DNA of 64,000 bases from Azotobacter vinelandii (GTDB taxonomy: Bacteria; Pseudomonadota; Gammaproteobacteria; Pseudomonadales; Pseudomonadaceae). Positions 18,932 to 27,484 of the stretch are shown piece by piece. The position numbers and the translations under genes were made by a program. How positions within the stretch are numbered: position 1 is the first letter of the stretch; every line of letters starts with the position of its first letter. The notes beneath the pieces are model-generated. The model was given only the letters and a program-made list of their open reading frames with translations, did no database searches and had not been told where the DNA came from. The stretch lies in assembly GCF_001571105.1 (NCBI RefSeq), contig NZ_BCTD01000014.1. One strand, written 5' to 3'.

Positions 18932-20266
18932 TCAGGCCGCCCGGCCGCGTGTCGCGGCCATCAGTGCCTCGATCTCGGCGACGCTCTTGGGCACGCCGTC
19001 GGTGAGGATCTCGTAGCCGGACTCGGTGACTGCCACATCGTCCTCGATGCGCACGCCGATGCCGCGCCATTTCCGCTCGACCTTGTCGTTGTCGGCGGCG
19101 ATATAGATGCCCGGCTCGACGGTCATCGTCATGCCCGGTTCGAGCAGGCGCCACTGACCGTCGATCCTGTAGTCGCCGACGTCGTGCACGTCCATGCCCA
19201 GCCAGTGACCGGCACGGTGCATGTAGAAGGGCTTGTAGGCCTCGGCGGCGATCAGTTCGTCGACCTCGCCGCGCAGCAGCCCCAGCTCCACCAGTCCGGC
19301 GGTGATCACCCGCACCGTGGCCTCGTGGGCCTCGTTCCAGCGGCGGCCGGGGGCGATGTGCCCGAACGCCTCCAGATTGGCGGCCAGCACCAGTTCGTAG
19401 ATGGCCTTCTGCTCGGGCGAGAAGCGGCCATTGACCGGAAAGGTGCGGGTGATGTCGCTGGCATAGCAGTCGAGCTCGCAGCCGGCGTCGATCAGCACCA
19501 GATCGCCGTCGCGCAGCGGCCGGTCGTTTTCCCGGTAGTGCAGGATGCAGGCATTGCGGCCGCCGGCGACGATCGAGCCATAGGCCGGCATCCGCGCCCC
19601 GCCCTTGCGGAACTCGTATTCCAGCTCGGCCTCCAGGTGGTATTCGTGGAGCCCCGGGCGGCAGGCCTGCATGGCGCGCACGTGGGCGCGGGCGGAGACG
19701 ACCGCGGCCTCGCGCATCACCGCCAGCTCGGCGGCGTTCTTGTACAGGCGCATCTCGTGCAGCAGGTGGTCGAGGGCGACGAACTCGCTCGGCGGCTGCG
19801 CTCCCTGGCGGGCCTTGGAGCGGATGGTCTTGATCCACTCCATCAACTGATGATCGAAGGTCTCGTTGCTGCCGATGGCGTAGTAGACGCGGCTGCGTCC
19901 CTCGATCAGGCCGGGCAGGATGTCATCGATGTCGGCGATGGGGAAGGCGTCATCCGCGCCGAAGTCGCGCACCGCGCCCTCCTGGCCGGCGCGCAGGCCG
20001 TCCCAGAGTTCGCGCTCGGGATCGCGCTCGCGGCAAAAGAGCACGTATTCGCCATGCTCGCGACCGGGAATCAGGGCGATCACCGCCTCCGGCTCGGGGA
20101 AGCCGGAGAGGTACTGGAAATCGCTATCCTGCCGGTATACGTGCTCGACGTCGCGATTGCGTATATACACCGGTGCCGCCGGCAGGATGGCGATGCTGTT
20201 GGGCTCCATCTGCGCCATCAGCGCCTTGCGCCGGCGGGCGTATTCCGACTTCGGGATGCAGGTCAT
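18932..20266 (-). CDS. pepP: Xaa-Pro aminopeptidase P
   Basis: 444 residues, the family's normal length. The N-terminal aminopeptidase P domain starts MTCIPKSEYARRRKALMAQM and the C-terminal pita-bread metallopeptidase domain carries the dimanganese ligands in LIDAGCELDCYASDITRTF, HRAGHWLGMDVHD and MTVEPGIYIA. It removes N-terminal residues that precede proline, in the cytoplasm. It lies upstream of ubiH in the usual arrangement. Confidence 0.96.
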   Translation of the reverse strand: MTCIPKSEYARRRKALMAQMEPNSIAILPAAPVYIRNRDVEHVYRQDSDFQYLSGFPEPEAVIALIPGREHGEYVLFCRERDPERELWDGLRAGQEGAVRDFGADDAFPIADIDDILPGLIEGRSRVYYAIGSNETFDHQLMEWIKTIRSKARQGAQPPSEFVALDHLLHEMRLYKNAAELAVMREAAVVSARAHVRAMQACRPGLHEYHLEAELEYEFRKGGARMPAYGSIVAGGRNACILHYRENDRPLRDGDLVLIDAGCELDCYASDITRTFPVNGRFSPEQKAIYELVLAANLEAFGHIAPGRRWNEAHEATVRVITAGLVELGLLRGEVDELIAAEAYKPFYMHRAGHWLGMDVHDVGDYRIDGQWRLLEPGMTMTVEPGIYIAADNDKVERKWRGIGVRIEDDVAVTESGYEILTDGVPKSVAEIEALMAATRGRAA

Positions 20267-20301
20267 GTGCGCTCCTCGTTGACTGGACAGGCGTCTGCGC
20301 C

Positions 20302-20856
20302 TCAATGCACGGACGGCTTGGGCGCCGGCGCGACCGGACCGGCGCACTCGGTGAACAACAGGAGCGGCGCGACCCGGAGGTATTCCATGACCTCCATGTA
20401 GGCACCCTCTCCCTCCTCGGAATCCTCCAGCGCGCTCTGCACCTGGGAGATGGCGGCAAGGTCCTGCAGCACCTCCATGGCTTCCGCGCTCAGCGGCCGG
20501 TCGCCGGCAGCCAGACCGAAGCCGCCGAGAAAGCCCTGGCACCACTGCCCCAGAGCGGCGGCCCGCTCGGCCAGCGGCGCTTCGTCGGAAGGCAGCAGCA
20601 GGACCACGGCGACCTCGCCGCCGGTCAGTTCGCCCTTGACCATTTCCTGCAGGCCGATCAGCGCCTGGCGCACGTTGTCCGGGATCTGGCCGCCGAGCAG
20701 GTCGGCGGCATCGGCCAGCCAGGCGTCGACCTCGAAACCGGCTCCGGCACAACTGCGGCCGAGCAACTGGCCGTGCAGCTCCGCCGGGGACCGGTCCCTG
20801 CCGCTACTGGCCAGCAGAGCGGAAAACGCCGCGTAGGGGGATTTGTCGGTGGACAT
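20302..20856 (-). CDS. ygfB: UPF0149 family protein (YgfB-like)
   Basis: 184 residues, all-helical, with the YgfB features GRSCAGAGFEVDAWLADAAD, LGQWCQGFLGGFGLA and YMEVMEYLRVAPLLLFTECA. In P. aeruginosa a YgfB homologue has been linked to antimicrobial and beta-lactamase gene control; in E. coli the gene sits next to pepP. The ATG at 20856 gives the usual N-terminus. It is first in the ygfB-pepP-ubiH-ubiI series, 35 bp before pepP. Confidence 0.88.
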   Translation of the reverse strand: MSTDKSPYAAFSALLASSGRDRSPAELHGQLLGRSCAGAGFEVDAWLADAADLLGGQIPDNVRQALIGLQEMVKGELTGGEVAVVLLLPSDEAPLAERAAALGQWCQGFLGGFGLAAGDRPLSAEAMEVLQDLAAISQVQSALEDSEEGEGAYMEVMEYLRVAPLLLFTECAGPVAPAPKPSVH

Positions 20857-21043
20857 ATCGGACTCGCCTTCTTCGTGCACCCGAGTTGGCGGCGCTCTGC
20901 AAAAGCGCCGACGCTCATGAGGCGCCACGGGAAGCAAATGACTAGAATGTGATCGCGTATCCTAGCACCGGCGGGCGCACCAAGACCATCGGAGCGCCGC
21001 CGGAGTCTCGAACCCCGTTCATTCGCAGAGAAAAAGAGGCGCC

Positions 21044-21253
21044 ATGGAAGACGACGACCTGAAAGCCCTTGCCCGTCAGTTGGAACTGTTGATCCAGCGT
21101 CTCGAGCAGATCAAGGCCCACAACCGGTTTCTCCTGGCGAATGAAAAAGCCTGGCGGGAAGAGCGCGCCCACCTCATCGAAAAGAACGAAATCGCCAGGC
21201 ACAAGGTCGAATCGATGATTTCACGTTTGAAAGCCCTGGAGCAGGACTCATGA
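21044..21253 (+). CDS. TIGR02449 coiled-coil protein (ZapB-like)
   Basis: 69 residues forming one continuous heptad coiled coil (LKALARQLELLIQRLEQIKA, then LIEKNEIARHKVESMISRLK). It belongs to the small family found upstream of zapA in pseudomonads and is similar in size and form to the division protein ZapB. The last four bases overlap zapA, which implies co-translation and a division-ring role by association. Confidence 0.85.
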   Translation: MEDDDLKALARQLELLIQRLEQIKAHNRFLLANEKAWREERAHLIEKNEIARHKVESMISRLKALEQDS

Positions 21254-21564
21254 GCCAGTCGCACACCATCACCGTCCACATTCTCGACAAGGATTACTGC
21301 ATCGCCTGCCCACCGGAAGAACGGGCCAACCTGGAAAGCGCCGCCCGTTACCTGGATGGGAAAATGCGGGAAATCCGCTCGAGCGGAAAGGTCATCGGTG
21401 CCGAGCGCATCGCGGTGATGGCCGCCCTCAACATCACCCACGACCTGCTGCACAAGCAGGAGCGCCTGGACCTGCAGGCCAGCTCGACCCGCGAGCAGGT
21501 GCGTACCCTGCTCGAGCGTGTCGACCGCGCGCTGACCAACAATCCGGATGAGCTGACGACCTGA
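21250..21564 (+). CDS. zapA: Cell division protein ZapA
   Basis: 104 residues. The N-terminal globular part (VHILDKDYCIACPPEERANL, then LDGKMREIRSSGKVIGAERIAVMAALN) and the C-terminal coiled coil are typical. ZapA tetramers bundle FtsZ filaments at mid-cell. It sits directly upstream of the 6S RNA gene, as in E. coli. Confidence 0.95.
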   Translation: MSQSHTITVHILDKDYCIACPPEERANLESAARYLDGKMREIRSSGKVIGAERIAVMAALNITHDLLHKQERLDLQASSTREQVRTLLERVDRALTNNPDELTT

Positions 21565-21595
21565 GTCCCATCCGATTCGGATATACTGGCGATCA

Positions 21596-21776
21596 CTCCC
21601 TGGTGTGTACGCCAGTCGGCCACGTCCCTCTCCCGATACGCAAAACCTCGGAGGCTGTACGTGTGACCCGTGTGCATGTCCGCCTGACGGAAAGCCTTAA
21701 GGTCATCGGCAGTCGCCACCTTGAACTTTCGGGTTCAAGGGTCAAGCCGGCAGCGGCACGTCGGGGAGTCCATTTC
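21596..21776 (+). ncRNA. ssrS: 6S RNA
   Basis: The approximately 180-nt segment between zapA and the formyltetrahydrofolate cyclo-ligase matches 6S RNA in position and sequence. AGCCTTAAGG (from about 21692), the hairpin CCTTGAAC-TTTCGG-GTTCAAGG (21719-21740) and the 3' closing arm around GTCGGGGAGTCC are conserved; the 5' arm CTCCCTGG can pair with the 3' arm. TATACT (21582-21587) is a likely -10. 6S RNA mimics an open promoter and sequesters sigma-70 polymerase in stationary phase. Ends are estimated to within a few bases. Confidence 0.93.
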
Positions 21777-21848
21777 ACATCGCTTGCCGTGCCGCGACGA
21801 AATTTCCGGCATGGCTGTCGGCCCCCTCCCGGCACCCGCTGATTCGGC

Positions 21849-22511
21849 ATGATCGAAACCGCCAGCCTTTCCCGCGCCCAGCTGCGCCGCCTGCTTCGCG
21901 AGCGACGGCGTGCGCTCGATCCTCATCGCCAGCGCCAGGCCGCTCGCCGGCTCTATCGCCAGTTGGCGCAGCATCCGCTGTTCCGTCGCAGCCGCCACCT
22001 GGCGCTGTATCTGCCCAACGACGGCGAGATCGACCCCGGACTGCTGCTCGCGGCCGCCCAGCGCCGCGGCAAGGCGACCTATCTGCCGGTGCTCAACGCC
22101 TGGCCGGCGACGCGCATGGTGTTCCAGCGCGTTCACTCCGGCGAACCACTGCTCCCGAACCGCTTCCGCATCCGCGAGCCCCACCCGAACCGGGCCCGGC
22201 AACGCAAGGTCTGGACGCTGGATCTGTTGCTGATGCCCCTCGTCGGCTTCGATGCCGAAGGCGGACGACTGGGCATGGGCGGCGGCTTCTACGACCGCAG
22301 CCTGGCCTATCGAGCCCGCCACAGATACTGCCGCAAACCCGTGCTGCTGGGCCTGGCCCACGAATGTCAAAAGGTCGATCGACTGGCGCTGGCCAGTTGG
22401 GACGTGCCATTGGCGGCCACGGTGACGGATCGGGCCTGGTATGCGGCCGACAACAGGAAAGTGGCGAGGAAGGGGCAGTTGCACCGCAATCCCTGCGGTG
22501 CCTGCGAATAG
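21849..22511 (+). CDS. ygfA: 5-formyltetrahydrofolate cyclo-ligase
   Basis: 220 residues. It uses ATP to convert 5-formyl-THF to 5,10-methenyl-THF. The N-terminal RAQLRRLLRERRRAL is the substrate-binding helix and LVGFDAEGGRLGMGGGFYDR holds the phosphate-binding loop that defines the family. It lies 72 bp after the 6S RNA, which is usually processed from the shared transcript, so this gene may be read as its downstream cistron. The C-terminal 20 residues are basic and poorly conserved. Confidence 0.95.
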   Translation: MIETASLSRAQLRRLLRERRRALDPHRQRQAARRLYRQLAQHPLFRRSRHLALYLPNDGEIDPGLLLAAAQRRGKATYLPVLNAWPATRMVFQRVHSGEPLLPNRFRIREPHPNRARQRKVWTLDLLLMPLVGFDAEGGRLGMGGGFYDRSLAYRARHRYCRKPVLLGLAHECQKVDRLALASWDVPLAATVTDRAWYAADNRKVARKGQLHRNPCGACE

Positions 22512-22512
22512 A

Positions 22513-22647
22513 TCAAAAACCGCGGGACAGACTCGGCGCTTGAATGCTCCGCTGTTGTTCCCAGTGGCTTTGCGCGTAGCCTGTGGTGACCACCCCCAAT
22601 CCGAAGAGAATGACGAGAACCCACAGTAGATCTGGCTTGCGCTTCAT
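22513..22647 (-). CDS. Small conserved membrane protein (44 aa)
   Basis: A short frame starting MKRKPDLLWVLVILFGLGVV encodes 44 residues with one N-terminal transmembrane helix (about residues 7-24) and a short tail ending SLSRGF. GGGAGG lies 8 bp before the ATG, an excellent ribosome site. I recall similar short proteins beginning MKRKPDLLWVL at this locus in pseudomonads. Function unknown. It converges with the cyclo-ligase gene with one base between stops. Confidence 0.75.
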   Translation of the reverse strand: MKRKPDLLWVLVILFGLGVVTTGYAQSHWEQQRSIQAPSLSRGF

Positions 22648-22834
22648 CGATTGCCTCCCCCTTCAAGGCACATCACGATGATGAACGGCGATGAACGGGC
22701 GGCTGCGACAGCCACCCTCCCCCCATGAAGCGGCGGAATTCTCCGCCAACTCGATCGGCCAATCAAACCCCGGTCATCGATAAGATCGATGCTTTTTTCG
22801 GCGTTCCGATGACCGGCATCCGGAGCCAATTCCC

Positions 22835-23284
22835 ATGCCGTACTGGCTGATGAAATCCGAACCCGATGCCTTCTCCGTGGCTACACTACAGCACCGCCAG
22901 CGGGCATGTTGGGACGGAGTACGCAATTACCAGGCACGTAATTTTCTGCGGAGCATGCAGCCCGGCGAGCTGTTTTTCTTCTATCACTCCAGTTGTCCAC
23001 GACCGGGAATCGTCGGGATAGGCCGCATCGTCAGCGGCGCCTATCCCGACCCCAGCGCCCTCGAACCGCAAAGCCCCTACTTCGATGCCAAGGCCGGCGC
23101 GGAAAGGAATCCGTGGGTCGCGGTCGATGTGGAGTTCGTCGAAGCCTTCGGCGACGTCATCGAGCTGATGCGCCTGCGTAGCACACCGGACCTGGCGCAG
23201 CTACCGCTGCTGAAGAAGGGCAACCGGCTCTCGGTGATGCCGGTAAGCGCTGGCGAATGGGCCGCCGTACTGGCGCTGCGCTGA
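22835..23284 (+). CDS. EVE domain protein
   Basis: 149 residues comprising a single EVE (PUA-like) domain: YWLMKSEPDAFSV at the start, WDGVRNYQARNFLRSMQPGE, FYHSSCPRPGIVGIGRIV and ERNPWVAVDVEF. The family includes human THYN1, and EVE domains are thought to recognise modified bases in DNA or RNA. It is a stand-alone gene here, converging with the iron-sulfur reductase gene, with no restriction or toxin gene nearby, so a housekeeping RNA role is as likely as defence. Confidence 0.9.
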   Translation: MPYWLMKSEPDAFSVATLQHRQRACWDGVRNYQARNFLRSMQPGELFFFYHSSCPRPGIVGIGRIVSGAYPDPSALEPQSPYFDAKAGAERNPWVAVDVEFVEAFGDVIELMRLRSTPDLAQLPLLKKGNRLSVMPVSAGEWAAVLALR

Positions 23285-23295
23285 GCCAGCCGGCC

Positions 23296-24264
23296 TCAGG
23301 GCCTGGGGGCATAGGCGAAGACGTCGGCACGCATCTGCCGGGCATCCATGCCAGCCTCGACCAGCGCATCCAGGGTGGCGTAGACCATGCCCGGCGAACC
23401 GCTGGCATAGACCTGCAACGCCCGCAGATCGTCGAAGTCCTGGCGCACAGCCTCGTGCAGCAGACCGCAGCGTCCCTCCCAGCCGCACAGGTCGCTGACC
23501 ACCCGATGCAGGTGCAGATTGGGCAGGTGCCGCCACTCTTCCTCACAGGGCAACCGATAGAAGTCTTCGGGCCGCCGCGCGCCCCAGTAGAGATGGATCG
23601 GCCAAGTGAAGCCGTTCGCCCGGCAATGCTCTACCAGACTCTGCATCTGCGCCATGCCGGTGCCGGCGGCGATCAGCACCAGGGGACCATCCGGCAGCGC
23701 GGCCATATGGGCGTCGCCGAATGGCAGGCGCACGCGGGCGAAGCCCTGGCGGCGGATGAAAGCCAGCAGGTCCCGAGCCGAGTTCTCGCGCGCCAGAACG
23801 TGGAGTTCCAGCTCTCGTCCCATGTCGGGTGCCGAGGCCAGGGAAAAGGAGGAGAAGCTGCCGTCCTCGCGCTGCAGTTGCAGGTACTGCCCGGCGTGGT
23901 AGCGCGGCGGCTTGCCCGCCGGCGCCCGTAGCCGCACCCGGAACACGTCGCCGCCGAGATCCTCGCAATCGACCAGTTGGCAGCTCAGTTCGCGTACCGG
24001 CAGCTCGCCCGGCGCCAGCACAGCGTCCCAGTGCAGCACGCAATCCTCCAGCGGCTCGGCCTGGCAGGTCAGCACCTCGCCCTGGGCGAGCACCTCGTCC
24101 CCCTGGCGCACCCGCCCTTCGAGCAGGCGCGCCGCGCAGACATGACAGTTGCCGTTGCGACAGCCCTGCGGGCATTCATAACCGAGACGCAGCGCAGCAT
24201 CGAGAATGGACTCGCCGACATTCACATCGATCTCGGCGCCACAGGGTTGCAGGGTCACTTTCAT
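23296..24264 (-). CDS. Ferredoxin-type NAD(P)H flavin reductase (CDP-6-deoxyglucoseen reductase-like)
   Basis: 322 residues in three parts: an N-terminal plant-type [2Fe-2S] ferredoxin (CPQGCRNGNCHVC with a fourth Cys in LTCQAEP), a flavin-binding barrel (RYHAGQYLQLQ, FSLASAPD) and an NAD-binding domain (LIAAGTGMAQMQSLVEH, VYASGSPGMV). Electrons would pass from NAD(P)H through flavin to the cluster. It follows ubiD on the same strand, as in other pseudomonads, where it may supply reduced flavin. The common database name refers to a sugar pathway not visible here. Confidence 0.85.
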   Translation of the reverse strand: MKVTLQPCGAEIDVNVGESILDAALRLGYECPQGCRNGNCHVCAARLLEGRVRQGDEVLAQGEVLTCQAEPLEDCVLHWDAVLAPGELPVRELSCQLVDCEDLGGDVFRVRLRAPAGKPPRYHAGQYLQLQREDGSFSSFSLASAPDMGRELELHVLARENSARDLLAFIRRQGFARVRLPFGDAHMAALPDGPLVLIAAGTGMAQMQSLVEHCRANGFTWPIHLYWGARRPEDFYRLPCEEEWRHLPNLHLHRVVSDLCGWEGRCGLLHEAVRQDFDDLRALQVYASGSPGMVYATLDALVEAGMDARQMRADVFAYAPRP

Positions 24265-24332
24265 GATGTTCCGTCACGGCAAGGGTGAATCGGGAAGGCG
24301 CCCCTGCCCATGCGGGCCAAGGCAGGCACCTC

Positions 24333-25799
24333 TCAGTCGAGGCCCAGCAGCGGCCAGAGCTCGTCGACACGCTGCTTCACAGCCGGATCCTGACGGATGG
24401 CCCGCCCCCATTCGCGGCTGGTCTCGCCCGGCCACTTGTGGGTGGCATCCAGCCCCATCTTCGAACCCAGGCCGGAGACCGGCGAGGCGAAATCGAGATA
24501 ATCGATGGGCGTGTTGTCGATCAGCACGGTGTCGCGCTTGGGGTCCATGCGTGTGGTGATGGCCCAGATCACATCGTTCCAGTCACGGGCGTCGATGTCG
24601 TCGTCGGTGACGATGACGAACTTGGTATACATGAACTGGCGCAGGAATGACCAGACCCCCAGCATCACCCGCTTGGCGTGGCCCGGATACTGCTTCCTGA
24701 TGGTCACCACCGCCATGCGGTAGGAGCAGCCCTCCGGCGGCAGGTAGAAATCGACGATCTCGGGGAACTGCTTCTGCAGGATCGGCACGAACACTTCGTT
24801 CAGCGCCACGCCGAGCACGGCGGGCTCGTCCGGCGGACGTCCGGTGTAGGTGCTGTGGTAGATGGCATCGCGTCGGCGGGTGATGCGCTCGATGGTGAAC
24901 ACCGGGAAACGGTCGACCTCGTTGTAGTAGCCGGTATGGTCGCCATAGGGCCCCTCGTCGGCCATCTCTCCCGGATGGATGTGCCCCTCCAGCACGATCT
25001 CGGCGCTGGCCGGCACCTGCAGATCGCTGCCGACCGCCTTGACCAGTTCGGTACGCTGGCCACGCAGCAAGCCGGCGAAGGCGTATTCGGACAGGGTGTC
25101 CGGCACCGGCGTGACCGCACCGAGGATGGTCGCCGGGTCGGCCCCGAGCGCCACCGCCACCGGATAGGGCCGGTCAGGGTGTTTCTGGCACCATTCGCGG
25201 TAATCCAAGGCGCCGCCACGGTGGCTGAGCCAGCGCATGATCACCTTGTTGCGGCCGAGCACCTGCTGCCGGTAGATGCCGAGGTTCTGCCGCTCCTTGT
25301 TCGGTCCGCGGGTGATGGTCAGCCCCCAGGTGATCAGCGGCGCGGCATCGCCTGGCCAGCAATGCTGCACGGGCAGCCTGCCGAGATCGACATCCTCGCC
25401 TTCGAGGATCACTTCCTGGCAGGGCGCATCCTTCAGCACCTTGGGCGCCATGCTGAGCACTTTCTTGAAAAGCGGCAGCTTGTCCCAGGCATCCTTGAGC
25501 CCCTTGGGCGGCTCCGGCTCCTTGAGGAGGGCCAGCAGCCGGCCGATCTCGCGCAGTTCGGAGACATCCTCGGCCCCCATGCCGAACGCCACGCGCTGCG
25601 GTGTGCCGAACAGGTTGCCGAGCACCGGCATGTCGAAACCTATCGGCTTCTCGAACAGCAGAGCGGGCCCGCTGCGACGCAAGGTACGATCGCAGATTTC
25701 GGTCATTTCCAGTATGGGCGAGACCGGCGTCTGGATGCGCTTGAGCTCGCCACGCGCCTCCAGGGCGCGCAGGAAGTCGCGAAGATCGGAGTATTTCAT
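24333..25799 (-). CDS. ubiD: 3-polyprenyl-4-hydroxybenzoate decarboxylase
   Basis: 488 residues, full length for UbiD. It decarboxylates the prenylated benzoate ring in ubiquinone synthesis using prenylated FMN. MKYSDLRDFLRALEARGELKRI is the standard start; GIYRQQVLGRNKVIMRWLSH, EIVLEGHIHPGEMADEGPYG with catalytic Glu/Arg residues, and PVSGLGSKMGLDATHKWPGE are family hallmarks. It follows rho by 96 bp, a gap holding a long inverted repeat. Confidence 0.96.
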   Translation of the reverse strand: MKYSDLRDFLRALEARGELKRIQTPVSPILEMTEICDRTLRRSGPALLFEKPIGFDMPVLGNLFGTPQRVAFGMGAEDVSELREIGRLLALLKEPEPPKGLKDAWDKLPLFKKVLSMAPKVLKDAPCQEVILEGEDVDLGRLPVQHCWPGDAAPLITWGLTITRGPNKERQNLGIYRQQVLGRNKVIMRWLSHRGGALDYREWCQKHPDRPYPVAVALGADPATILGAVTPVPDTLSEYAFAGLLRGQRTELVKAVGSDLQVPASAEIVLEGHIHPGEMADEGPYGDHTGYYNEVDRFPVFTIERITRRRDAIYHSTYTGRPPDEPAVLGVALNEVFVPILQKQFPEIVDFYLPPEGCSYRMAVVTIRKQYPGHAKRVMLGVWSFLRQFMYTKFVIVTDDDIDARDWNDVIWAITTRMDPKRDTVLIDNTPIDYLDFASPVSGLGSKMGLDATHKWPGETSREWGRAIRQDPAVKQRVDELWPLLGLD

Positions 25800-25806
25800 G
25801 GAAACT

Positions 25807-25879
25807 GCGAGCCTCTGGCGGCAAGCCCCATGCCGGAGGGTGACGGCACCAACCTGCCCCCTTGCAGTCCGAGGCTCGC
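25807..25879 (-). repeat. Long-loop inverted repeat between rho and ubiD
   Basis: GCGAGCCTC (25807-25815) and GAGGCTCGC (25871-25879) pair perfectly around 55 nt that can form smaller inner stems (for example GGTGCCGTCACC). The element fills most of the 96-bp gap after the rho stop. It may be a Rho-independent end, a processing site or a small structured RNA; no T-run follows. Confidence 0.4.
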
Positions 25880-25895
25880 GACTTGTCGCGGCGGA

Positions 25896-27155
25896 TTACT
25901 TCCGCTTCATCGACTGGAAGAATTCCTCGTTGGTCTTGGTATCCTTCAGACGATCGAGCAGGAATTCGATGGCGGCGATCTCGTCCATGGGATGCAGGAT
26001 CTTGCGCAGGATCCACATGCGCTGCAGTTCCTCTTCACCGGTCAGGAGTTCTTCGCGGCGGGTACCGGAGCGATTGATGTTGATCGCCGGGAACACACGC
26101 TTCTCGGCGACGCGCCGGTCGAGCTGCAGCTCCAGGTTGCCCGTACCCTTGAACTCCTCGTAGATCACTTCGTCCATCTTCGAGCCGGTTTCCACCAGCG
26201 CAGTGGCGAGGATGGTGAGGCTGCCGCCCTCCTCGATGTTGCGCGCGGCACCGAAGAAACGCTTGGGCTTTTCCAGTGCATGGGCGTCGACACCGCCGGT
26301 GAGTACCTTGCCGGAGCTGGGGATCACGGTGTTGTAGGCGCGCGCCAGGCGGGTGATGGAGTCAAGCAGAATCACCACGTCCTTCTTGTGTTCGACCAGG
26401 CGCTTGGCCTTCTCGATGACCATCTCGGCGACCTGCACGTGGCGGGTCGGCGGCTCGTCGAAGGTGGAGGCGACCACTTCGCCGCGCACGGTGCGCTGCA
26501 TCTCGGTCACCTCTTCCGGACGCTCGTCGATGAGCAGGACGATCAGGTGACACTCGGGATTGTTGCGCGTGATGTTGCTGGCGATGTTCTGCAGCATGAT
26601 CGTCTTGCCGGCCTTCGGCGGCGCGACGATCAGGCCACGCTGGCCCTTGCCGATCGGCGCGCAGAGGTCGATCACGCGGCCGGTGAGGTCTTCGGTGGAG
26701 CCGTTGCCGGCTTCCATGGTGAGACGAGCATTGGGGAACAGCGGGGTGAGGTTTTCGAAGAGGATCTTGTTCTTCGCGTTTTCCGGCCGGTCGAAGTTGA
26801 TCGAGTCGACCTTGAGCAGCGCGAAGTAGCGCTCGCCCTCCTTCGGCGGGCGGATCTTGCCGACGATGGTGTCGCCGGTGCGCAGGTTGAAGCGGCGGAT
26901 CTGGCTCGGCGAGACGTAGATGTCGTCCGGCCCGGCCAAATAGGAGGAATCCGCGCTGCGCAGGAATCCGAAACCATCCTGAAGAATCTCCAGCACGCCA
27001 TCACCGGAGATTTCCTCGCCGCTTTTCGCATGCTTCTTCAGCAGGGAGAAGATCACATCCTGCTTGCGCGAACGGGCCATGTTCTCCAGGCCCATCTGTT
27101 CGGCCATTTCCAGCAGTTCGGTAATAGGCTTTTGCTTGAGTTCGGTCAGATTCAT
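25896..27155 (-). CDS. rho: Transcription termination factor Rho
   Basis: 419 residues, the usual length. An N-terminal helix bundle (MNLTELKQKPITELLEMAEQ) and a cold-shock-like primary RNA-binding domain (DGFGFLRSADSSYLAGPDDI) precede the ATPase with Walker A APPKAGKTIMLQ, Walker B VVILLDSITRLARAYN, the Q-loop/R-loop regions and VETGSKMDEVIYEEFKGTGN. Rho is the hexameric RNA helicase that ends untranslated transcripts. A 329-bp leader separates it from trxA. Confidence 0.98.
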   Translation of the reverse strand: MNLTELKQKPITELLEMAEQMGLENMARSRKQDVIFSLLKKHAKSGEEISGDGVLEILQDGFGFLRSADSSYLAGPDDIYVSPSQIRRFNLRTGDTIVGKIRPPKEGERYFALLKVDSINFDRPENAKNKILFENLTPLFPNARLTMEAGNGSTEDLTGRVIDLCAPIGKGQRGLIVAPPKAGKTIMLQNIASNITRNNPECHLIVLLIDERPEEVTEMQRTVRGEVVASTFDEPPTRHVQVAEMVIEKAKRLVEHKKDVVILLDSITRLARAYNTVIPSSGKVLTGGVDAHALEKPKRFFGAARNIEEGGSLTILATALVETGSKMDEVIYEEFKGTGNLELQLDRRVAEKRVFPAININRSGTRREELLTGEEELQRMWILRKILHPMDEIAAIEFLLDRLKDTKTNEEFFQSMKRK

Positions 27156-27484
27156 AAGACGATAAGAGGGCAGAAAGCGTTGAGCTTGGGAAAGCCGCGC
27201 CGCAGGGAAGGCGATCGGATCGCTGTACTTGTTCTAAAAGAGGTGCGTCGGCGACGACTGACGGAGGACAGCGATAAAGATAGATTCGCTGCGAGAGCCG
27301 AATCTAACACCCTGAAAAAGGTGCGTCCAGCCTCGCGCGACAAAAACCATGACCCCGAATGCGGCGAGCGGGGCGCTCCCGGCCTTTCTCTCGATACGCA
27401 AGACTCGCCGGACCGGGACCAGCCACTCCTGGCTTTCATGCTTCCAGCCGGCCCGGGAGCGAAGGATGCGCTTGACGGGCGAAC
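27156..27484 (-). promoter_or_regulatory. rho leader region with stem-loops
   Basis: The 329-bp gap between trxA and rho has no gene. On the transcribed strand TAGATTCG and CGAATCTA form a perfect 8-bp stem (27281-27306) followed by TCTTTAT, and just upstream CACC/GGTG encloses a CTTTTT-containing loop (27308-27323). Near trxA, GAGCG-CCCC-GCTC forms another hairpin. Rho represses its own synthesis by leader termination in other bacteria, which fits a long structured leader. Confidence 0.6.

Noticed and set aside
20995..21020. tRNA T-arm-like GGGGTTCGAGAC on the minus strand
   Set aside because: The flanking bases do not form the T stem and no acceptor, D or anticodon arms can be found.
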